A DNA stretch of 64,000 bases from Raphanus sativus (taxonomy: Eukaryota > Streptophyta > Magnoliopsida > Brassicales > Brassicaceae). The position numbers and the translations under genes were made by a program. Below are positions 1 to 13,018 of this stretch, one piece after another (the first letter of the stretch is position 1; each line of letters starts with the position of its first letter). The stretch is taken from the NCBI RefSeq assembly GCF_000801105.2, contig NC_079517.1:3844001-3908000 (forward strand), written 5' to 3'. The notes beneath the pieces are model-generated. The model searched no databases. It was not told the DNA's origin and worked only from the letters and a program-made list of their open reading frames with translations.

Positions 1-66
1 TAAAAATCATGAAAAAGATATATATAATATAAGAAAGTAATGGTTTTTTCCTGTTGATGATGTTAC

Positions 67-827
67 CTGGCGTAAGCAACGCTGAGAAATGAAATGAACA
101 GAAGCAAGACGAGGCAACTCAATCCTACTTTCTCCCCCGCTCTCTCGACCAAAAAACTAGAGAAAAGCGAGGAATACGCAATCAATATCTGCAAAGTAGC
201 GTGTCACTAATCAAGAAACAGCTGTTCATAACCAACCATTAAAGAAAAAAGAACGACTTAACCATTCAACAGACATAACCACAACAAATTTCCAGCCGAA
301 ATCTCTAAGAAGATTCGTATAGGCATCTTTCTATTATTAGCTTCAAGACGTTTTCGTTTTGCAAAGTGTTTGTACAAACATGCCAAGAAGCAGCAGCTAT
401 GCATAACTTTAAAGAAGACTAAAAAAAGAAGGTAATAAAGCAGAGTGATTGAAAAACGAACAGGCAAAGTGTCCCAGACGATTGTGTTGTCATCAGGTTT
501 GAGATGGTAATAAGCAGAGCCAAAGGCCAAGCTTGAAACGCTTGCGTAGAACAGTGTCCATCCCCAGATCTCACCTTTCAAACTGCATTAAATTTACATA
601 ATTGAGAAGCAATAAAAAAAAAACGAAGATGCTCAAATTTAGAAAGAAAAGAGAGAGAGAACCTGATATTAAAGAAGCTTCCTCCAACGCAAAGAACGAA
701 ACCAAGAACACCAATAATAAGAAAAGGAAAGTTGGTCATCACATTTAATGTGTTTGGCACTCCTGTTCCTCAACCAAACACAAAAACACCTGTCTTTATT
801 ACACACGCACATGCACATAGAGATAGA

Positions 828-876
<49 letters not shown>

Positions 877-1047
877 GAGAGTGATACCCATGAAATTGCG
901 CTTGTCAGCGAAGACATGATGACGGAAAGAATGAAGAGGAACTTTGGGAGTGATGAACAATAAGATTAACCAACATATGAACAGCGATCCAACAACAATT
1001 CGATTCCTTTTCCATGTCCCGATCTGTTGATTCGTCAACCACACCAT
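67..1047 (-). CDS. Alkaline ceramidase-like multi-pass membrane protein (3' part outside window)
   Basis: Four coding exons can be placed on the minus strand: 1047-888, 762-663, 582-462 and 188-67, all with GT-AG borders. The gene continues past the left edge. Joined, they encode a basic N-terminus (MVWLTNQQIGTWKRNR), a hydrophobic segment, FADKRNFMGVPNTLNVMTNF, a second hydrophobic segment, then FGSAYYHLKPDDN..VWDTLP and a further membrane segment ending SVAYAR. FADxRNFxGxPN and S-YYHLxPxD are hallmarks of the plant alkaline phytoceramidase-like (aPHC/CREST superfamily) proteins, integral membrane proteins of about 250 residues. Arabidopsis At5g11870 is the likely counterpart by memory. Enzymatic activity is inferred from the family only; plant members are poorly characterised. 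The start was chosen at the first ATG followed by the conserved N-terminus. A long GA repeat sits in intron 1, close to its 5' splice site. Confidence 0.75.
832..871. repeat. (GA)n microsatellite in intron 1 of the ceramidase-like gene
   Basis: An uninterrupted run of about twenty GA dinucleotides. On the gene's strand it is a CT tract that begins about ten bases after the donor site at 888/887. Confidence 0.95.
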
Positions 1048-2750
1048 CAAATTCTCTCTCTTTCTTTCTCTCTAAAGGTCCAACCTTTTTTTCTGTTTAC
1101 GGAAGTTTTATATAACTTCTTTTTCTCTCTGTCTCTTTCTGAGTCTGATTAATCTTCCAGGTTAAGAAAAAAAAAAGGGGTAAGATCTGCTGCTAAGTGT
1201 CGCTTTCCTTTTTCAAATTTTCGATTTGAACAACGTGCGGCGAATCTCTTTCTTTCTTTTTTTTTCCTTGATCCTGACGTGCTTGACGACGATCAATTTT
1301 CCTATTGTTTGTCGAAGTTGACGATGATGACCATCCGAAAACGTCGCCGTCTTAAATGTTTTCGGTGTAATTTGCAATTTAACTCCTTATGTTTCTAATA
1401 TATTATTATAAATCACTCAATATTTTGCGAAAACAATCTCTCTCCGAACAAATGTCTCTATGCTTTGTAGCAGTTTCTCCAACACACTCTCAAGTCAAGA
1501 TGCTGAATTTGTGTTTGGTAACAACGTTCGACTATTATTACAGTATTCCAAGTTTCCAACATATAGAACCCCTGAAAATAAAAAGACCATTCTATATATA
1601 GAAGACTCAACAGAATCTTGTACATTTTAAAATAATAATTATTTTATTTATTAGATATAAATGTCATAATTAATACCCCAATAGCCTATAATGCTTTTAT
1701 TTATAGATATTTTATTTTATTTATCACCGAATGCATGGGTTTTGTTTTATAAATCGAAAACTATCGAGGTACTAGTAAGAACATATAAAAATACCAGGGG
1801 AATAAATTGCAAATTTTAATCAATTGTGTAGACAGCAGAAGACTATAGTCGTCTCTCACTCATTATTTACAGAATGTATTGTACTCTTTTATATTTCGAA
1901 GAGAGAGAGAGAGAGAAGACGGAGAGAGCTGGAATCGTTTTTAATCGGAGGTAAAGCTTTTTCCCGATCATTTTTACTGTCTCTAGGGTTGTTATTTCGG
2001 GGGTTCCCTCTACGTTTATTCTTCTCTCTCAACTCGAATTTTAAAAGTGATAGAATTTGGATGTGGAAGCTTCGTTGCAAAATTTTGCAGTCTTTTGCTT
2101 CGTTGCCGATAATTTTTGCGGAGAAAGCGGAAAAGAATCGTCTTTTTTTTTGTTTGTTTAAAAGTCAAAAACCTTTGTTCTGTTCAAACAGATAATGAAT
2201 TGTCATCTGTTTTGTAAGAAAATCACAAAGACAAAAATTCTGAATTTGATTTTCGTGGGTTTTGGATTCCGGTTCGGTTCTGTAAGATAAAAAAAAAAAA
2301 TGATTTCTGTCATTTTCCGCGAGCGGGAATTTCAAATTAAGCTAATTTTGGGCTCCAAAGTTTAATTTTTTTTTAAAAAAAAAATCTCGGGTGCTTCATC
2401 TAGGGCTTGCTTGCTCCTTTTCTAATCCCAGATCTATTTCTTTTTTTCTTTCTCCAGATCATCCTCGTGTGTGTTTGAGCTAGCTTCTCCTGTTTGACCG
2501 GACTCGCGGATCTGATTTAGCTCCGGCTCGTCTCTCGGTAGCTACAGAGTGACAGAGAGTTCATAACAAGGTAATACCGAAAACACAATCTTTCTCTCTC
2601 TCGCCCTAAAGTTTGGGTTTTTACACCTCTAATTGTAGATGTGTACTTCTTCTTAAGCAATAAGCACTGTGTGTTCGAGTATCAATGTGTAAAAAAAAAA
2701 GGTTACTTGGGAGTAATTGCATTATGTTAATTAATAATAGGGTTTGTTTA

Positions 2751-3927
2751 ATGGAAGACGATGGCTCTCGCGATGTGGATGCACATAGCCCTTATGATCG
2801 TTTGCTTGCTCTAAATCCAAGTTCCGTTGATTCTTCACATTGTAACTTGGGTTCGGTTTATCTAGCGATGAAGACCTCTTCGAAGCTGGAGTGCGTCGAT
2901 GAGCGTGGCCAAGATGCCCTTATTACCTCCGTATGCAACAACATGGAGGATGAAGAGGATGAAGAGTTCGATGAGTTTGATCCTTACCTCTTCATCAAGA
3001 ACCTCCCCAACTTGTCCTCTGTTGTCCCTACTTTCAGACCCCTCTTGCTTCCTAAACAGACCCGAAGCTGCCCTCCCATCTCCCTAGTCCTTGACCTCGA
3101 CGGTAAAAGGCTACTTTCAATAAATAGAGTTTGTTTTGTTTACTCTGTTATTTCTTCTGTAACATACATCTTTATGTTGCACAGAAACTCTTGTGCACTC
3201 TAGTCTAGAACCGTGTGGTGACGTGGATTTCACATTCCCTGTACATTTCAATGAAGAAGAGCATAAGGTGTATGTGCGGTGCCGTCCTCACTTGAAAGAG
3301 TTTATGGAGAGAGTGTCTTCTCTCTTTGAGGTCATTATATTTACTGCTAGCCAAAGTATCTATGCCGAGCAGCTTCTGAACGTGATTGACCGTAAGAGGA
3401 AGTTCTTTCGCCATAGAGTGTACCGTGACTCGTGTGTTTTCTTTGACGGTAACTACCTAAAGGATTTGTCAATCCTCGGGCGTGATTTGTCTCGTGTTAT
3501 CATCGTCGATAACTCCCCACAGGTATTATTATAACTCTTTTTTCATCTCTCTGCACAATTTGAACCAAAACCATCTATGCTTTAACATTATAGCAAGCAA
3601 GACTAAAATAACTATGAGAAGTTAATGTAAGTGAATTGTTTAGGATTGTATATATGTGATGAATCATTCTGTTGGGTTATTCTTTGTTGTGCAATGATGT
3701 AGGCATTTGGGTTCCAAGTGGAGAATGGGGTGCCAATAGAGAGCTGGTTTGATGACCCCTCAGATAAAGAACTCCTACACTTGTTGCCGTTTCTAGAAAG
3801 CTTAGTAGGAGCAGAAGATGTAAGGCCGATGATCGCCAAGAAATTCAATCTTAAGGAAAAGATTGATGCAGCTGTAGCTGCACCTGAGTATCCTCCTGCT
3901 GAGGCAGGAGATCCTTTCGAAAGGTAA
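2751..3927 (+). CDS. SCP1-like small CTD phosphatase (HAD superfamily, FCP1 homology domain), SSP5-like
   Basis: Three exons with GT-AG borders: 2751-3102, 3185-3522 and 3703-3927. Exon 1 ends DLD and exon 2 resumes with [10 protein letters not shown], which restores the DxDxT signature of acyl-phosphate-forming HAD phosphatases (first Asp is the nucleophile, second the general acid). Further FCP1-domain marks are [23 protein letters not shown] (position 3277 on), [27 protein letters not shown] (motif III/IV area) and [18 protein letters not shown]. Such enzymes dephosphorylate phosphoserine, classically in the RNA polymerase II C-terminal domain. The N-terminal part is acidic (about [12 protein letters not shown]) and less conserved. 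In-frame ATGs also occur at 2685 and 2713; ATG 2751 is preferred because a plausible 3' splice site (taatag) lies just upstream, suggesting a 5'-leader intron. By memory the Arabidopsis counterpart is At5g11860 (SSP5). Confidence 0.85.
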
Positions 3928-4426
3928 AAGGATCATAAGAGGAGAAGACTTGCTCTCTGGGAGGATGGATGCTTTGAAAAGCTTAGTGGAAGTTTCTCTT
4001 CCTATTATTGAGTCTTGAGGGATCACAAGTTGGAAGATATATATCTCAAATGTTGTTTTCTTATTAGTTTAAAGAACTTGGTATACAAAGAATTAGCCTG
4101 TAAACAGTTTTAACTGCAGAATAATTATAATTTTCTCTCATTTTCTTTTCTGGTTTGTTACTACCCTCACACACAAATTAATCATAACAAGACACATGAT
4201 AGACTGTAGAGAGTTTTAAGTGTCTAAATGACATCAAAAATTTGAATATTATTATTGTGTGTACACATTGGATAATTTTGATTTAAAAGTACTAGCTCTG
4301 AGTTGGATATAAAAGAGTCAAAGTGTCTTTGCCAAGGGGATTAATCCACACTCAACTTCAACAGTGGAAAGAGCTTGTTATTCATCATGACTTAGATGAT
4401 TACAATAAAAATACCGTTTTATTTTC

Positions 4427-6086
4427 TCAAGCTCCGTATTTTGGGGCCTTCCAAAGTTTGAAAGCAACTTCGTGGATGAACCGATCAGCCGGTATAACAA
4501 GGTTTCCAGAGAGCTACAATGAACAAAAGAAAGGTTGAGACGAGCCATGCTGTATATCATTACAGCGGAACTTGCATTAAGTAACCATTCATACCTTTTT
4601 CAGAGCTTCGAAAGATAATGTATCAACCAAGTCTTTCCGTGTCACTGCATCCTGCCACTGAGCTACCAACATTGGGCAGTAGTCCCTGTAGGTTTGCAAG
4701 AATGACCAGCGAAAACTTCAGAGAAAGTTTTTTAATGGGTTTTGTTTGACCAAAATATGAAGTCTCACTTACCGAACATCATCTCGTGGCTTTTCACCTC
4801 GCATGGTGTAGCTCTGACGCGGGACTAGTCCTTGAAACGCCGGGTTAACACCTTCTCGTGGAGCCTTGACAGAAAAAACTGAGACATCCTTGTCCGTAAC
4901 GGAACCGTAGCTAAGAACAAGCGAGAGATGCAAGCGAGGTACAATCTCTGAACCAGGCTGAGCCATTCTCATAACACTACCAATCAAAGAGTCGATCATT
5001 CCCCCGTTATCATCACCACCACCTATATGCACAAAAACGGAGTCGTATAGGCTCACATCTAAGCACTTTCCTCCTTCGAAGCCAAGCAGCCTCAGTAATT
5101 CAGTTGCCGTGGCATCAGAAGGAAAGGAATCATCATCACTCTTTTGGGATATTTCACTGAGTTGTAATACGTCTAAGCCAATCAGTTTTCCGAAAGATGT
5201 CAGAGAGGAAGTGTCCGTTACTAAAGCAGCCTTGAGTCCCATAAACCTGCACCACGATACATTTGTGTCAACCGACATCACTATCATCATGTGGATGTCA
5301 CCGACCGTTGATCATCGAAAAAAAGAGTATTAAAAACTATAAAGATGAGAGAAAAGGCAAAACCTTTCGGACAAAGTAGAGATATCATTTTCACTTCCCT
5401 TAGTTTTTAATCCATTCTGTAACAAAAAGAAGAAGAAAAAAAACATTGGTTAACCTTCTACTGTCTGAATAAAACTATGTAAACACATGTACCAATAATA
5501 CAGACTCATAAAGATTGATTTATCTGCGTAGAAGTTATTGTTTATGAGAGAGTGAAGGTATTAATCTCACAGCTATAGTATAAGCTTCTGATGCATCAAG
5601 CAAATGGGAAAATTCTCGAACTACTCTTTCGTTCTCTGTTTCTGCTGCAATGGAACAACACAGCAGAGTAAATATCTAGTGGCAGAACAGCAACAGAAAA
5701 TTAAATTCAACTGGAAGTAAGATATATCCAAATGCACTTTCGCAACCCTTGTCCGGAAGTTCCGGTCTTTTTAGTCCGATGTATCCGTAAGTGGCTAAAC
5801 AGAATCAAAGGATTCGCAGGTCTGACCAGGTTCGATTCTGATCAACACTACTAGTCCCCAAACAAGGATCGAGTAAATTAAAAAAAAAACGCTCATACTT
5901 GGCTCGATTAGGATCGAGTGGTTTGACGGATGAATGAAAGTAATCACCTGGAGGCGCATGAGGAAGGCTCAAGAAGCCGCAGGTACCGACGGAAGCGAGA
6001 GAATAGATGTGAGTATTTGACGGGTCGACGGATCGAGCCAAGCCGTCTCCGTACAATACAAGTGCTCTGCTTGGTTTGTCCGCCAT
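4427..6086 (-). CDS. Conserved plant protein of unknown function (At5g11810-like)
   Basis: Minus-strand gene with about six exons, traced by GT-AG borders and continuous reading. The start is MADKPSRALVLYGDGLAR at 6086. Exon 1 ends in PHAPP near 5949. A second exon encodes ENERVVREFSHLLDASEAYTIA (about 5571-5640), and a small third exon has NGLKTKGSENDISTLSER (about 5363-5416). A long fourth exon contains FMGLKAALVTDTSSL and YDSVFVHIGGGDDNGGMID (about 4774-5249). A fifth reads DYCPMLVAQWQDAVTRKD (about 4605-4687), and the last ends KLWKAPKYGA with a TGA at 4427-4429. No known domain, signal peptide or membrane segment is evident to me. LYGDGLAR followed later by FVHIGGGDD hints at a nucleotide- or sugar-phosphate-binding fold, but that is speculation. 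The position between the phosphatase and KEA6 fits At5g11810 by memory. Exon borders are approximate to a few bases. Confidence 0.7.
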
Positions 6087-6645
6087 TCTTTTCAACAGGT
6101 AGACACGAAGGGGGGCTGTCGGGGAGAGAGAGAGAGGGGAATAATCTGATCTGATGATCGTCTCTCCCGAATAGCATTTATGTTTCTTTTAATTCCCGGT
6201 TCATCTTTTCGGTCCGGTACAATTAATTTAACCGATTGGGCTTTATATTGTAACGTTTCGAAAACCCAGTGTAAATGTACATGATAATTGGGCCTTTGAT
6301 GAAAATTCTTTGACGACCCAAAAAAAAAAAATACAATAGATAGGGATGATTAAACTAGTTCAAATATGTGGGTGAACTGTTGAGATTTATCTCTTTGTTT
6401 TAGTTTTATTTATTTTTAAATCTCTAAACTTTACTAATCATTTTGTAGTTTTATTTTTAGTAGTCAAAACCTACATCAAGTTTCTATAATACAATCTTGC
6501 TTTAGTTTTATTTTTAAAGCTACAACAGAAAAATTAAATCAATTTTTTTTTCTTAAGTATTTTAGGTATAAACCTAAAGCTTACTTTTATAGGCCATAAA
6601 ATCTGTAAAATAAAAAACTGTCTGTAATATCAAATAAATTGCAGA
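6087..6645. other. Intergenic, upstream of the unknown gene
   Basis: The first 100 bases are CT-rich leader of the minus-strand gene. The rest is AT-rich with short poly-A runs and no recognisable gene. It borders the LINE remnant on its right. Confidence 0.5.
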
Positions 6646-7475
6646 GTGGCTAAAGAAATCTGGTCTTTTGTGTTGGGAGATATTTCGGAGTATCCACAAG
6701 CCGATACAGCTGTGCTGCAATTTTTTCAATATCTAATTGAAAAAGCTAACATCAACCTCTGCAGAAACAGAGCTTTCTTCACAGGCTGGAGAATTTGGAA
6801 AATGCGCAACAAGATCATCTTTAACAATAAAAGAGATCACATAGTCCAAGTTGTGCATTCAGCGATTATGGATGAAAAAGTTTGGAAGGAAGTAATAATG
6901 CATAATGTTACGGAGCAACACACTACTCAACAAACCTACCAAAACTCTACTAACAATATTCTCCAGCTTCAAACAAATTATTATTGTGTTGTAGATGCTT
7001 CATGGAAGTCTCCAACGGATAAAGTTGGTATAGGGTGGTCCTTGTTCAGCAAAGAAGGCACTCATATACTCCATGGTAGCTCTGCAATCAACCCCACAAG
7101 TTCGCCTTACAGTGCAGAAGCAATGGCTATCTTATCAGCTGCTCAGCAACTCTACTCCTTAAGATTCAATAATGTTACATTTCTTACAGACTGCATGGAG
7201 CTGTCCAAAAGCTTAGCTATGGAGTTAGACGAAGTGGGAAGAGGTCCTCGTCTTATTAACCAAGCATATCCTATTATTCAGGACATAATTTATATAGCTA
7301 AGCAAAATATATTCACATTCAAGTATGTTTCTAGAAACTATACAAGTGTTGCTGACCAGTTAGCTAAAAAAGCCAGGATAACAAATCAACAATATGTAAT
7401 TTCCTGGCTAATCTAGTAAGCCATTGTAACATTTTACATCAAATGAAAATATTGTTGACAAAAAAAAAAAAAAAA
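6646..7475 (+). mobile_element. 5'-truncated LINE-type retrotransposon end with RNase H domain
   Basis: An uninterrupted reading frame runs from 6646 to a TAG at 7414-7416. Its first third has the Trp-rich linker typical of plant LINE polyproteins after the reverse transcriptase (TGWRIWKMRNKIIFNN). The C-terminal 140 residues form an RNase H fold: CVVDASWKS (first Asp), SPYSAEAMAIL (Glu), TFLTDCMELSKSL (Asp) and YTSVADQLAKKAR (last Asp), so all four acidic catalytic positions are present. A short 3' UTR and a run of 15 A (about 7460-7474) follow, as expected for a LINE inserted by target-primed reverse transcription. The reverse transcriptase and ORF1 are missing, so this is a dead 5'-truncated copy. 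A domesticated RNase H gene is less likely because of the poly-A tail and the lack of an obvious start codon. Confidence 0.75.
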
Positions 7476-8288
7476 CATATCACATTTTAAATAACAGTAA
7501 ATTTTGATAATTTATAAAAAAACATTAATATAAATTCTTTAATTGATAAAAACTAATTATTTTATATATATATTACATATTTCACATATTTAATTTTAAA
7601 ATATCTATAATCTTTAACTTACAACTACAACAAATTTAATTATAGCAAAGATCTCTACAAAAAAAATCTATATTAATAACTTTATAACTACAACCAATTT
7701 ACATACAATTAAATTTGTACAACTAAACTTTTAAAATCATAGTCGAACCAATCTTCATCTAGAGTCACATGAAACTAAAAATAAGTGATGTGTGAAATTT
7801 CATCCACAAACATAACAATATGTGTGTAGATCTGAAAGTATGAGATATTTATACATTTTATAAAAACTTATAAAGAGTCACATTGATTATGGCGTGGAAT
7901 TTCCCCAAAATAGATGAAAATATGTAAGATGTGTTGTCCTAATCGAAACCAATAATTAGATGTGTACTGTGTAGCCAATGTAACCCACCCATCATTCCTC
8001 TGCCACATGGTGCAGTTTGTATGATACAGGAAACTAAAAAAAAACAGACACACACACAAAAGTCCCATATTAATTTGAAATAATACAGATGTGTATATAT
8101 ATATAAGAACATCATTAGATGATGTATGGACTAAGTTGTTGACCATTGCACTTGCAAATCTTCTCCCACTCTCCCCCACTTGCCGAAACCTTCCCCCCCT
8201 CCCTAACCACCCGGAAACCGGTAACGGTTCTGCTTACCCCTGCGCTGCAACCGGTTTAATCAAAGCCAGTTCAGATTCAGTCCCCGCC
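7476..8288. other. AT-rich spacer and KEA6 upstream region
   Basis: Strongly AT-rich up to about 8150 with no coding signal. From 8150 it turns C-rich (cccactctcccccact, ccttccccccct), which suits the 5' leader and core promoter region of the KEA6-type gene. Confidence 0.5.
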
Positions 8289-11200
8289 ATGGTGGAAGGA
8301 GGAGGAAGAAGAAGAAGATCCTTGCTCTCCTCCTCTGAACTCGCTTTCCTCTTACTCTCACTCTTCCTCTGCTGCTTCCCCATCGCGTCTCCCCGCGCTC
8401 TCCCTGATCCAGATCTGTTAGAAGAAACCGTCGGAAACTCCTCCTCCGACGCCACAGCAGCAGCATCTCTCAACGCTTCTTCTCTTGGCAAACCAAAGGA
8501 AGGTAGCTTCGCCGACATCATCGATCGCGCTCTCGAGAAGGAGTTCAACGAAAGCGATCAGACTGAAGGTAGTCTTTCTCTCTCTCTCTCTCTATCCGAG
8601 AATCCAGGGATGTTGAAGTGGCCATGGCTAAATAGTAGTCTTCTCCACCACAGAGTGTTTGATTAGATTGATCCTGAGCTGGATCCGTGATCCAATAGAC
8701 GATTCCGAACTTAGATTGATCAGGATCTCCCAATGTATATATGCTTCTTCCTGATCGGGAATACATGGATAACGAGATTCAATTTCAGATTCGTTTCCTG
8801 AAACGGATAGTGCGTGCGTGCGTGTAGTAGATCTTGTCTTTATCACTCTTTATATTTTTAGAAAGGGCGAAATAATCTTCAATCTCGAGGTTATATCGAT
8901 TGCAGTGGCTGATCCTGGAAGCTTCAACAACAGTGTAGCTGGACAGCAGGTTGGTATCACGTTATAGTCAAGGCTTTGCTTTAGATTCGATCATTTTTCT
9001 CATTGCTTGCATTGTTTTGAGTAAAATCTGAATCTGGGAAGTGGTGATCAGGCTGTTCTGGAAACTGTAGCCAGAGTGAAGACAAACAAGAAAAATGAGA
9101 CGAAAGATGACAAGTACGCACTATATTCAATTATTTTTTTTCTCTAAAAGAAATTCCATAATTGAGTACCTATTAAGCGTTATCTAATCTTTCTCAGGCG
9201 GTTTCAACTCCATGATGTTTTCAACCTGGACAATGATAACAGAGCTGAGGACACACCCACTCTGATTGATCGAAAAGTAAGTTTTCGTACAGGAAGACAG
9301 AGACTGGTTTTGTTTTGTTCTGGTCTTAAATATGAAATTTTGTTGTTACAGGACAATGTCTTCATCATATCCAATTTCAAATCGAAATATCCAGTACTGC
9401 AGCTAGACTTGAGGTGAGATTTTTGGTTTTTAAAGTAATTTCTGTTCGGGATGAATCTTTGAGAAACAGTATGAATTAGTCATCTTGATTTGTCCTTCTT
9501 ATGTTATGTAGACTGATATCAGACCTGGTGGTTGTCATTGTATCCGCAACCATTGGTGGTATCGCCTTTGCTTGTGCTGGACAGCCGGTCTGGTTTTCTT
9601 GCACTCGTAGTCTTTATCATTATGAGTTTGATTTTCAGTATGATGTATTGATTTTCTGATAGTGGACAATTCTATGCTTATGCAGGTGATAACTGGATAT
9701 TTGCTAGCAGGATCTATCATCGGGCCTGGAGGGTTGAACTTAATCAGTGAGATGGTCCAGGTATGCTATGTGTTGGACAGATTTATGTTCAGGTCTCGAA
9801 TGTTCTGTTATTTGAGCATTAGCTTAAGAACTATTTTCTCTCGATAATCTTTGGCTAAGATGTTACACAAAACAGGAGTACTGGTTTGTTTTTGGCTAGG
9901 AACCCTCTGCTTCTGTGGGTCGAAACAAGTTGGGTTCTTCTCATGTGATAGTGGATGGATAAGAGAGACCTTAGATCGTTTTCAAAGAAAATTCAGTTTT
10001 GCAAGTGTCTAAGTTTATCATTAGATTTGCGTGGAGATGCAGTATTCATATACGTTGTTTTTGCGCTTTTATGTTAAAATGGTTATTTATGCAGGTTGAA
10101 ACAGTTGCGCAGTTTGGTGTGGTATTCTTGCTCTTTGCATTGGGTCTGGAGTTCTCCACTGCTAAGGTTTGAGATCAACGTCTTTGATTGTCTAATATTG
10201 AATTGAAATATTAACATAACAAGCTCGAGGGCACCTTTCCTCTTGCTATGTAGCTTCGAGTTGTTCGATCAGTTGCTGTTCTGGGAGGCCTTCTTCAAAT
10301 TCTTCTTTTTATGTTCTTGTGCGGAATCACAGTGTCGGTGCGTTATATTATTTTATCTGTGGTTCTGGGAAAAATTTCTCTGCTTTTATTTTACTTTATT
10401 CTGTACATTTAGTTTATGTTCATTAAAGTGTGGTGTCTTTTTTAGTTATACACTTGTATTAGACGTATACATCCTGAATCGTTTCCAGTTATACTCTTTG
10501 TGACATGTTTTCGTTGGGTTCTGTTTGCAGTTATGTGGTGGTAAACATTCGGAGGGGGTATTTGTAGGAGCATTTTTGTCAATGTCATCAACTGCAGTGG
10601 TAATTTCAGTGTACTATATAAAATTTATCTAATCCATTTCCATTAGCTTTCTTTTTAATATTTTTGGATTTATGTTCATGATGCGTTTCTGCTTTGAAAC
10701 TACAGGTTCTGAAGTTTCTCATGGAGAAAAATTCAACTAATTCTCTTCATGGCCAAGTTACAATTGGAACCCTTATTCTTCAGGTATCTGATTGCACTTT
10801 CCATCAACATGTTATTATGTCCATTGTCTTTCTTGACCGTATTTTCAAATGATTTAGCATCTTTTTCTAGGACTGTGCTGTGGGTTTGTTGTTTGCTTTG
10901 CTTCCAGTTCTTGGTGGAAATTCTGGCATTGTTGAGGGAATGTTGTCAATGGCAAAAGTGTAAGGAAATACCATTAGAGTTTTCCTCCCAAGTCGTTTTC
11001 TAAAGAATCGATGTATAATGTCTTTTCTCTTCTTTTTATTTTATTTAGGGCTGTTGTGTTGCTTTCGTTTTTGGCTGTTCTGTCAATATTATCACGGACA
11101 TGTATTCCGTGGTTGCTGAAGTTAATGGTCAGCTTATCATCACAGGTTTCATCATTTTCATCTCTAGATTATTTTCCCTATGTTCTGTTTCAGCGAAATC

Positions 11201-12396
11201 CAGTGTAGATTAACCTAGTCTTTTTCATCTGTCAGACAAATGAACTCTATCAATTAGCCGCTGTTGCGTTTTGTCTACTCGTAGCCTGGGTGAGTCCTAC
11301 TTTAGCCTTCCTTTTCCTCATGTTCATCATTAATAATGTGTTATTTCCTTTCTCCTATTTTTATATGTGAGAATTATTATTTGACTGGTCTTTTTTACGT
11401 TTTCAGTGTAGTGATAAGCTGGGATTAAGTCTTGAACTAGGTTCTTTTGCGGCAGGGGTCATGATATCAACTACGGATCTCGCTGAACATACATTGGAGC
11501 AAGTACGTTCTTATGTTAACTCCTTAAAGAGTCCAGAGTCTTACTCAGATGCTTTTCTATTTTTGCTGCAGATCGAACCCATCCGTAATTTATTTGCTGC
11601 ACTTTTCCTAGCCAGCATTGGGATGTTGATAAATGTCCATTTTCTGTGGACCCATGTGGATATACTGTTAGCCTCCGTGATATTAGTAATCATCATAAAG
11701 ACAACGATAGTGACAACAGTTGTCAAGGGATTTGGATATAATAACAAGACAGCTCTGCTGGTAAAAGATTCTTTCTCAAATTATATACTTGTGATCAACT
11801 TTTCTTTCGTTGTACTCCCTGCTTCACAAGACCTAAAGTTAAATTGATGATGCAGGTTGGATTATCTCTGGCTCAGATAGGGGAGTTTGCCTTTGTACTA
11901 CTAAGCCGTGCCTCCAATCTCCACCTTATCGAGGTAAGTAAAGCAAACCGCTTCTCGTTAGGATATGAATTGAGAGTATTAGAGATCTGAAGAAAGAAGT
12001 TTTGATATACATTATCAGGGGAAACTCTACTTGCTTCTCCTGGGGACAACCGCTCTTAGCCTGGTATGATCATCAGATCATTTTGATTTCCATTGTCTTT
12101 ATATGTGTTTCAAGTAGCTGATTCGGTTTGGTATGTGCAGGTTACAACACCTCTGGTTTTCAAAGTGATACCAGCGGTTGTGCATCTTGGAGTACTATTA
12201 AGATGGTTTTCTCCAGACTCTTCTATAGAGGTAAGTTGGGTCTCTAGAGTAGTTCTTTCGTCGTTTGTGTAATAATAATAGAGTAAATAAATAACAAAGG
12301 GATGGTTTTGGTTTAGGGCAGAAAGGAGAAATAGTAAGATCAGAAAGCGGTAAACAGCGGATGATACTGATGTCACGCCAATCCCACAACTCCTGA
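8289..12396 (+). CDS. KEA6: K+/H+ antiporter, KEA4/5/6 group (CPA2 family)
   Basis: A multi-exon plus-strand gene of about 20 exons. The start at 8289 (MVEGGGRRRRSLLSS) leads into a hydrophobic signal sequence (LAFLLLSLFLCCFPIASPRA). A luminal region rich in Ser and Ala follows (SFADIIDRALEKEFNESDQTE, then QLHDVFNLDND). The transporter domain then spreads over many short exons: VITGYLLAGSIIGPGGLNLI (9686-9747), VETVAQFGVVFLLFALGLEFS (about 10095), GAFLSMSSTAVVLKFLMEKN, TIGTLILQDCAVGLLFALLP, LGLSLELGSFAAGVMIS, NLFAALFLASIGMLINVHFLW and GLSLAQIGEFAFVLLSRASNL. These are the core motifs of CPA2 antiporters, including the Q-D pair of KEA proteins. No RCK/TrkA-N domain follows, which separates this from KEA1-3. 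The last exon, using acceptor ggcag near 12318, ends MSRQSHNS at 12396. KEA4-6 act in Golgi, TGN and endosome pH and K+ balance. KEA6 rather than KEA4 or KEA5 is judged from gene order. Confidence 0.88.
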
Positions 12397-13018
12397 GAAG
12401 AAAAGATTTGTGGAGAAGAAGAGTGTGATGTCATGCTTCTCCACCAATTTTGACAAGAACAAAAAGAAAAGTATTGTTTGCTTCTTCCTCTGCTCGGCCC
12501 TCACTTGTAATTAGTATTGTTTGATTTTTTTTTTTGCCCCCTCGATTGTAATCTGATTAAAAAAATTCAATCAGTATTTCTTATCATGATACCAAAAACT
12601 GGACATTTTTTTGTTGTAATCAATATAACTCTCTAATTCGAAGTAATTGTTATATTTTGTCACTGAATCCAACAACACAACTAGAACATTTTTGGGACAG
12701 TATTTCCTTTTTTTATTATTATCTACGTAGAAAGAAGCAAATCCCAGAAGCGTCAAATATGGTAAAAACTTTTCAATGCTGGAGATGGAAGACAATTCAA
12801 AGACACTGCTGGTCTATAAAGGACTTCCCAAGAGTTTACGATTTAAAGATCCACAATAGTAGTTTTCTTTTGGTTAAGTAGGATCCTAAAAGTTTACAAA
12901 GTGACTTGTTAAAATCTCTAGACAACAATTATTACTTCTGCAGCGTTCTTACATTTCAACCATATGTAGGGGTTTCATTTCTAAGCCGACTTTCAAGTGG
13001 GGGTGGGTGGTTCAGCAC
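12397..13018. other. Spacer between convergent KEA6 and unknown gene
   Basis: 3' ends of two convergent genes. T-rich stretch at 12520-12535 could serve KEA6 polyadenylation. No further gene is visible; the NDL2-like gene expected here from Arabidopsis order is absent. Confidence 0.5.

Noticed and set aside
669..963. Open frames with long Ser-Leu or Arg-Glu runs on both strands
   Set aside because: They are translations of the GA microsatellite in an intron and not proteins.
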